Source of the DNA: Cerioporus squamosus
Lineage: Eukaryota; Basidiomycota; Agaricomycetes; Polyporales; Polyporaceae
Direction of reading: 5' to 3'
DNA: 20,873 bases
Assembly (NCBI GenBank): GCA_022592435.1
Contig: JABYQS010000486.1
Location: 1-20,873 of the forward strand
In this document: one piece after another, positions 18,045 to 20,873 of the stretch
Layout: every line of letters starts with the position of its first letter
Numbering within the stretch: position 1 is the stretch's first letter
The notes under the pieces: model-generated
Databases searched by the model: none
The model's input: the letters and a program-made list of their open reading frames with translations, nothing else
Told to the model about the DNA's origin: nothing
Program-made: the position numbers and the translations under genes

Positions 18045-18359
18045 AGTGGGTAGAGCTGGTTTGACGACGCCAAACCGCGCAGTTGCGTGTCACAGCGCAG
18101 TGGTCGCAAGTCGCCCGCCTGGCCTTACTAGGAAGGTGGCGGTCCATGGTTGGACGACATCCCCGAAGTCGACGTGCTGAGTCGGCATCCCCGTGGTGCG
18201 GAGCCAATTCTCCACGCAGCAGGTCGCGCTGACCGGGTCCGCAGGTGGGGAGGTGGCATCCGCGTTGGCGTGTATGCTCGTCGCCCAGGTGCAGAGGGAG
18301 CTTGCATGCGCGGCAGGCCATGCACAAGGGGCCCGCCGGTGGCGAGGTTGCCTCCAGGT
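18043..18359 (-). CDS. Cys-rich 5' exon(s), probably of the dioxygenase-like gene, cut by the retroelement
   Basis: The minus frame ending at TAG 18043 encodes two Cys clusters. Cluster 1 (18324-18241) has C-x2-C-x2-C-x15-C-x4-C with intervening basic residues. Cluster 2 near the end reads C-D-H-C-A-V-T-R-N-C-A-V-W, a C-x2-C-x5-C pattern common in agaricomycete Cys-cluster proteins. The spacing of cluster 1 equals the second half of CXXC zinc fingers (CFP1, DNMT1), although the K-F-G-G signature is missing. Between here and 17718 at least two small exons are likely (about 17984-17941 and 17845-17783), but I could not join them in one frame. No start codon is reliable: the frame runs upstream into the putative LTR, so the true 5' end is probably displaced or lost. 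Confidence 0.45.
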
Positions 18360-18593
18360 TGTCACGGTCAGTGGACCAGCACCCCTTTTCGTTTTCCCTG
18401 GAACTTCCACTTTCCCATCTTGATCCCTTTCCTACTTCGTACACATCCCATTTTGGACCCCTTGATTTCATTCTCGCGCCCGTATGCTCTGTTCCCGCGA
18501 CCGCATGCCTTGTTCTCGCACTTACCATCCCATTACCATGTGTTTTCCCACCCTTTTGTCTCCCACTCGTACAGCCTCGCTCCCTTTCCCGCA

Positions 18594-18643
18594 TGAGTCA
18601 CTTCCACTGGCACGTGATTGTTCAGAGTAGACTAGTATATAAG
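18594..18643 (+). promoter_or_regulatory. LTR promoter: AP-1/Gcn4 site, E-box, TATA box
   Basis: TGAGTCA at 18594-18600 matches AP-1/Gcn4-type bZIP sites, CACGTG at 18611-18616 is an E-box (bHLH site), and TATATAAG at 18636-18643 is a TATA box. Their order and close spacing fit an RNA polymerase II promoter reading rightward into the element. It suggests stress- or nutrient-responsive transcription; that is inference from the site types. Confidence 0.5.
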
Positions 18644-18679
18644 CCCCTCCCAGCGCTTACCTGGTCCCCATCTCGACCT

Positions 18680-18762
18680 CCTGGTCATTGGGACTAGGTG
18701 CGCTTTCCCCCATGTACTTTCCCCTTGTCTCTGTGCTAATATAACCTGGTCATTGGGACTAG
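18680..18762 (+). repeat. 18-bp direct repeat downstream of the LTR TATA box
   Basis: CCTGGTCATTGGGACTAG occurs at 18680-18697 and again, identical, at 18745-18762, a 65-bp step. The first copy starts about 37 bp after the TATA box, so the repeats fall at or just after the expected transcript start. A second TATA-like AATATAA precedes the second copy, as if the start region had been duplicated. Confidence 0.6.
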
Positions 18763-18969
18763 TCTGTCGCAGTGCGCGTGAAGACTAGCTATCGACGACT
18801 TCGTGCCTTCGAGCCGGTTGTTGCTCTGCCCTCGTCGAGCTTCCTCTCTACTCTCCCCCTTTTCGGCTCCTCGCCGCTCGCCCCTCAGACCGTCGCCGAT
18901 CGACGTCTGGTGTCTACGCGCCTAGTCGCCGCGACATTAGGTCGAGATCCCTCATCGGTGCCGACACTC

Positions 18970-19338
18970 TGACAAGAGTGTCCCCATCGCTCGACAAGCC
19001 ACCCCGTCACCCTGGACTGTTCCCGCAGACACCACGCCTGGGATACCGAAGACCAAGAATACGTCCATCGGAGGAAGGATCCGGAGGATAACGCGTGGTA
19101 CTGGGAATCCTGTGAGCAGAACCCTTGCCCCAATCGTCACTATCGCCCCAGTCGCATCAACGTCGAAGCCTACTCCGATACTTTCATCCCCGTCCCCGAC
19201 TCTCCCGTTGCAGAGTCACCCACCACACACTCCCCCCTTCCAAGCACCCCGATCGACGAACGCGAGGTCGTCGCTCTTATCGCCGCACCCCCATCACCTG
19301 TGATCACCCCTCTCGTCCACCGTCAGCACCACCTGTGA
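18970..19338 (+). pseudogene. N-terminal gag extension in another frame
   Basis: An open frame with coding-like content runs from 18970 to TGA 19336-19338, the last base of which is the A of the next ATG (TGATG). It encodes a Cys/His/Trp-rich stretch (W-D-T-E-D-Q-E-Y-V, then E-S-C-E-Q-N-P-C) followed by a Pro/Ser/Thr-rich segment. No in-frame ATG is present. Loss of one base near 19310-19330 would explain why it is out of frame with the main gag, so it is probably the true gag N-terminus rather than a separate gene. Confidence 0.45.
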
Positions 19339-20588
19339 TGGCCGAACAAGGGCAACCAGGGGCTCAGAACCCAGCCGCAGCCCAGCAGGCTAACCCTCAG
19401 CCTGCTCAGCCAGCCCAGGCTGCCCAGCACGCCAAGCCGCCCAAGCTGCGCAACCAGCGGTGGCTCAGCCTGCTCCTGCCCAAGCTCCCGACGCCACTCA
19501 GCTCCTCCTCCAATCGATGGCCCTCCTCACGCAATCGATGACGCAGCTCGCCTCCGCCACTCAGGCCAACAACTCGTCGAAGGCGGTTCAGAAGCCCGCG
19601 CCGTCAAGGGAGAACAGGGCGGAGAGGCACGTCGCTTCCTAGCGGCCTTCACGATGTGGGCTATGACCCAAGGCGCGTCCCTCAACCACCTCGACGCTGC
19701 CGGGAATGCTGTTGGTCCCCGTAACGACCAATGGATCCGCACCGTCCTCTCGTACCTGCAGGATGACGCCGCCCTCTGGGCCACCCCGGCCATGGAACAG
19801 CTCACCCTGGGCCACATGCCGTTCAACAACGACTGGAACGAGTTCCGGTCACAGTTCAAGGCCCGGTTCGAGTCCGTGGACGAGGCCGTCGACGCAAAGG
19901 AGCGTCTCCGGAAGCTCTACCAGGGCTCCCTCACCGTCCCGGAGTACGCCGCACGGTTCAAGGAGCTTGCTGGTCGAACGGCTACTCAGGTGCCGACCTC
20001 CGAGACCGGTTCTACGAGCACCTCTCCGATGCGATCAAGGACGAGTTGGTGCACACCGCTCGCCCCATTGGAACGCTTGAGGAGCTCATCACCGTCACTG
20101 CTGACATCGATGTCCGTGTCCGTCAGCGGCGCGCGGAGAAGGCCCGCCAGCAGGGAAGGACACTCCCTACCCCCTCGACTAGAACCCCTGCTGCCGTGCA
20201 CACCACCCCGTTCACACCCGCCGCCCGGGACCCCAACGCTATGGACGTGGATGCCACCCGTACCCGCGAGGACTTCAACCGCTTCATGCGCGGCAAGTGC
20301 TACGGCTGTGGCTCCGAGGCGCACGTCAAGAAGGACGGCGGCCACGATCGGGAGATCTGCAACTACTGCCGTCGCGCGGGTCATCGCGAGGTAGTCTGCA
20401 TGGACAAGTTCCTCAAGAAGCCGCGCTCGCAGAGGGCGTCCGCCACCGTGGAGGGTGAAGGGGAAGCTCAGACCGCTGCCTCCACGTCGACCCCTTCTGC
20501 AGTCGACACCAGCGTGTTGCTGGCGCAGCTGATGGAACAGCAGAAGCTCCTTGCAGAGCAGATCGCTGCCCTCCAGCAGTCTTTTTAG
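19338..20588 (+). pseudogene. gag: Ty3/Gypsy gag (capsid and nucleocapsid), frameshifted
   Basis: The coding frame begins at ATG 19338 (M-A-E-Q-G-Q, Gln/Ala/Pro-rich) and changes three times: near 19425, near 19605 and near 19985. Each change is one base lost. The capsid portion (19605-20100) has the retrotransposon gag pattern: A-R-R-F-L-A-A-F, W-I-R-x-V-L-S-Y-L, then a helix rich in F, R and K ending Y-A-A-R-F-K-E-L. Downstream are M-D-V-D and two zinc knuckles: an atypical one from 20298 (C-x2-C-x4-H) and a classic C-x2-C-x4-H-x4-C at 20358-20399. The gene ends with a Leu/Gln coiled-coil-like tail at TAG 20586. As sequenced it cannot make full-length Gag. Confidence 0.8.
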
Positions 20589-20873
20589 AACGGGCGCGCC
20601 CGAAGGCTGCCGCAGCGACGCCCTCTGATACTACTACGACCCCTCCCCTTTCGAGTACCACGAGCATGTACGATAGTGTTAGTTCTTGCATTATCCCCGA
20701 ATTAAACCCTACCAGTTCCCATTTCCATGTGAACGTGTTACTCAAAGGCCGGCACCGTAGCGTACGTACTGCAGCTATGATAGATAGTGGAGCGACAGCG
20801 CTATTCATTAGTCGACGCTTCGTACAGCCGGCATACCATTTTTACTACTGTTACCGACACATTCCCTTTACCA
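20588..20873 (+). CDS. pol: Ty3/Gypsy pol, protease start (partial, runs off the window)
   Basis: This frame is one base back from gag and stays open to the window end. It overlaps the gag stop through a T5 run (TCTTTTTAG at 20580-20588), so one missing T, or a -1 ribosomal shift, would fuse gag and pol. It encodes a Thr/Pro linker, then a strand ending in A-M-I-D-S-G-A-T-A-L-F-I-S; D-S-G-A (20783-20794) is the catalytic motif of retroviral-type aspartic proteases. Reverse transcriptase and integrase would follow outside the window. An internal ATG is at 20666. Confidence 0.75.

Larger units (their letters stand above)
18360..20873 (+). mobile_element. Ty3/Gypsy-type LTR retrotransposon, 5' part
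   Basis: The element runs off the right end. The gag capsid, zinc knuckles and aspartic-protease motif identify it. TGTCACGG at 18360 is a plausible left LTR terminus (5'-TG), placed where the Cys-rich minus-strand exon loses support. A promoter with TGAGTCA, CACGTG and TATATAAG follows. The right end of the 5' LTR and the primer-binding site were not found, and no target duplication can be tested because the 3' LTR is outside the window. Orientation is opposite to the gene it appears to interrupt. All frame changes in its coding region are single-base losses. Confidence 0.7.

Noticed and set aside
20580..20588. Programmed -1 frameshift site at the gag/pol junction
   Set aside because: The run has only five T, one short of a standard slippery heptamer, and this copy has several other one-base losses, so a deletion is simpler.
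1..20873. CRISPR array, rRNA, bacterial operon or replication origin
   Set aside because: No regularly spaced direct repeats of CRISPR type, no rRNA-like sequence, and gene structure is clearly that of a eukaryote with introns.

Overview
The window reads as nuclear DNA of a basidiomycete fungus, most likely an agaricomycete. Coding frames are cut by many short introns (about 48-74 nt) with GTRNGT-type donors, CTNAC/CTGAY-type branch sites and YAG acceptors. Intergenic gaps are short, coding DNA is GC-rich, and the right end carries a Ty3/Gypsy retrotransposon with an agaricomycete-type gag. All gene models were built by hand splicing of the raw sequence. I judged them by whether frame and phase stay consistent across exons.

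Layout, left to right. (1) 2-858 (+): 3' part of a gene with a possible Cys cluster, a coiled coil and a Pro/Ser-rich tail. (2) 1727-2437 and 2683-3850 (+): two adjacent small genes that look like diverged paralogs, because their middle exons are nearly equal in length (300 and 294 nt) and have same-phase borders. The second is rich in Gly-Trp motifs and needs one frame correction at a C7 run. (3) 4869-7482 (+): an intact seven-exon orphan of 759 aa with an RGG box. (4) 7747-8223 (+): a possible small two-exon gene. (5) 8428-10587 (+): a large orphan with an AT-hook-like tail and several frame breaks. (6) 11393-15787 (-): an intact 16-exon gene of 1182 aa. Its C-terminal third resembles a HECT ubiquitin-ligase domain with a His-Ser-Cys-Phe catalytic-type motif, and its N-terminus is Cys/His-rich. 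(7) 16037-16431: a tract in which CAA recurs exactly every 10 nt. (8) 16442 to about 18359 (-): Cys-rich 5' exons leading to a segment that resembles the region before the catalytic core of fungal TET/JBP-type 2-oxoglutarate dioxygenases; the core itself is absent. (9) About 18360 to the window end (+): 5' part of a Ty3/Gypsy element with a promoter-bearing LTR, frameshifted gag and the start of pol.

Taken together this is an accessory, repeat-rich region. The two most unusual items are the exact 10-nt phased tract that begins about 11 bp past the stop codon of the shortened dioxygenase-like gene, and the large HECT-like gene with a hairpin at its predicted mRNA 5' end. Wherever a gene or element here is out of frame and I could resolve it, the change is explained by loss of one base, often in a short G, C or T run. 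That means either unpolished repeat assembly or young decay. No functional link between the genes is demonstrated; any shared module is inference from proximity.
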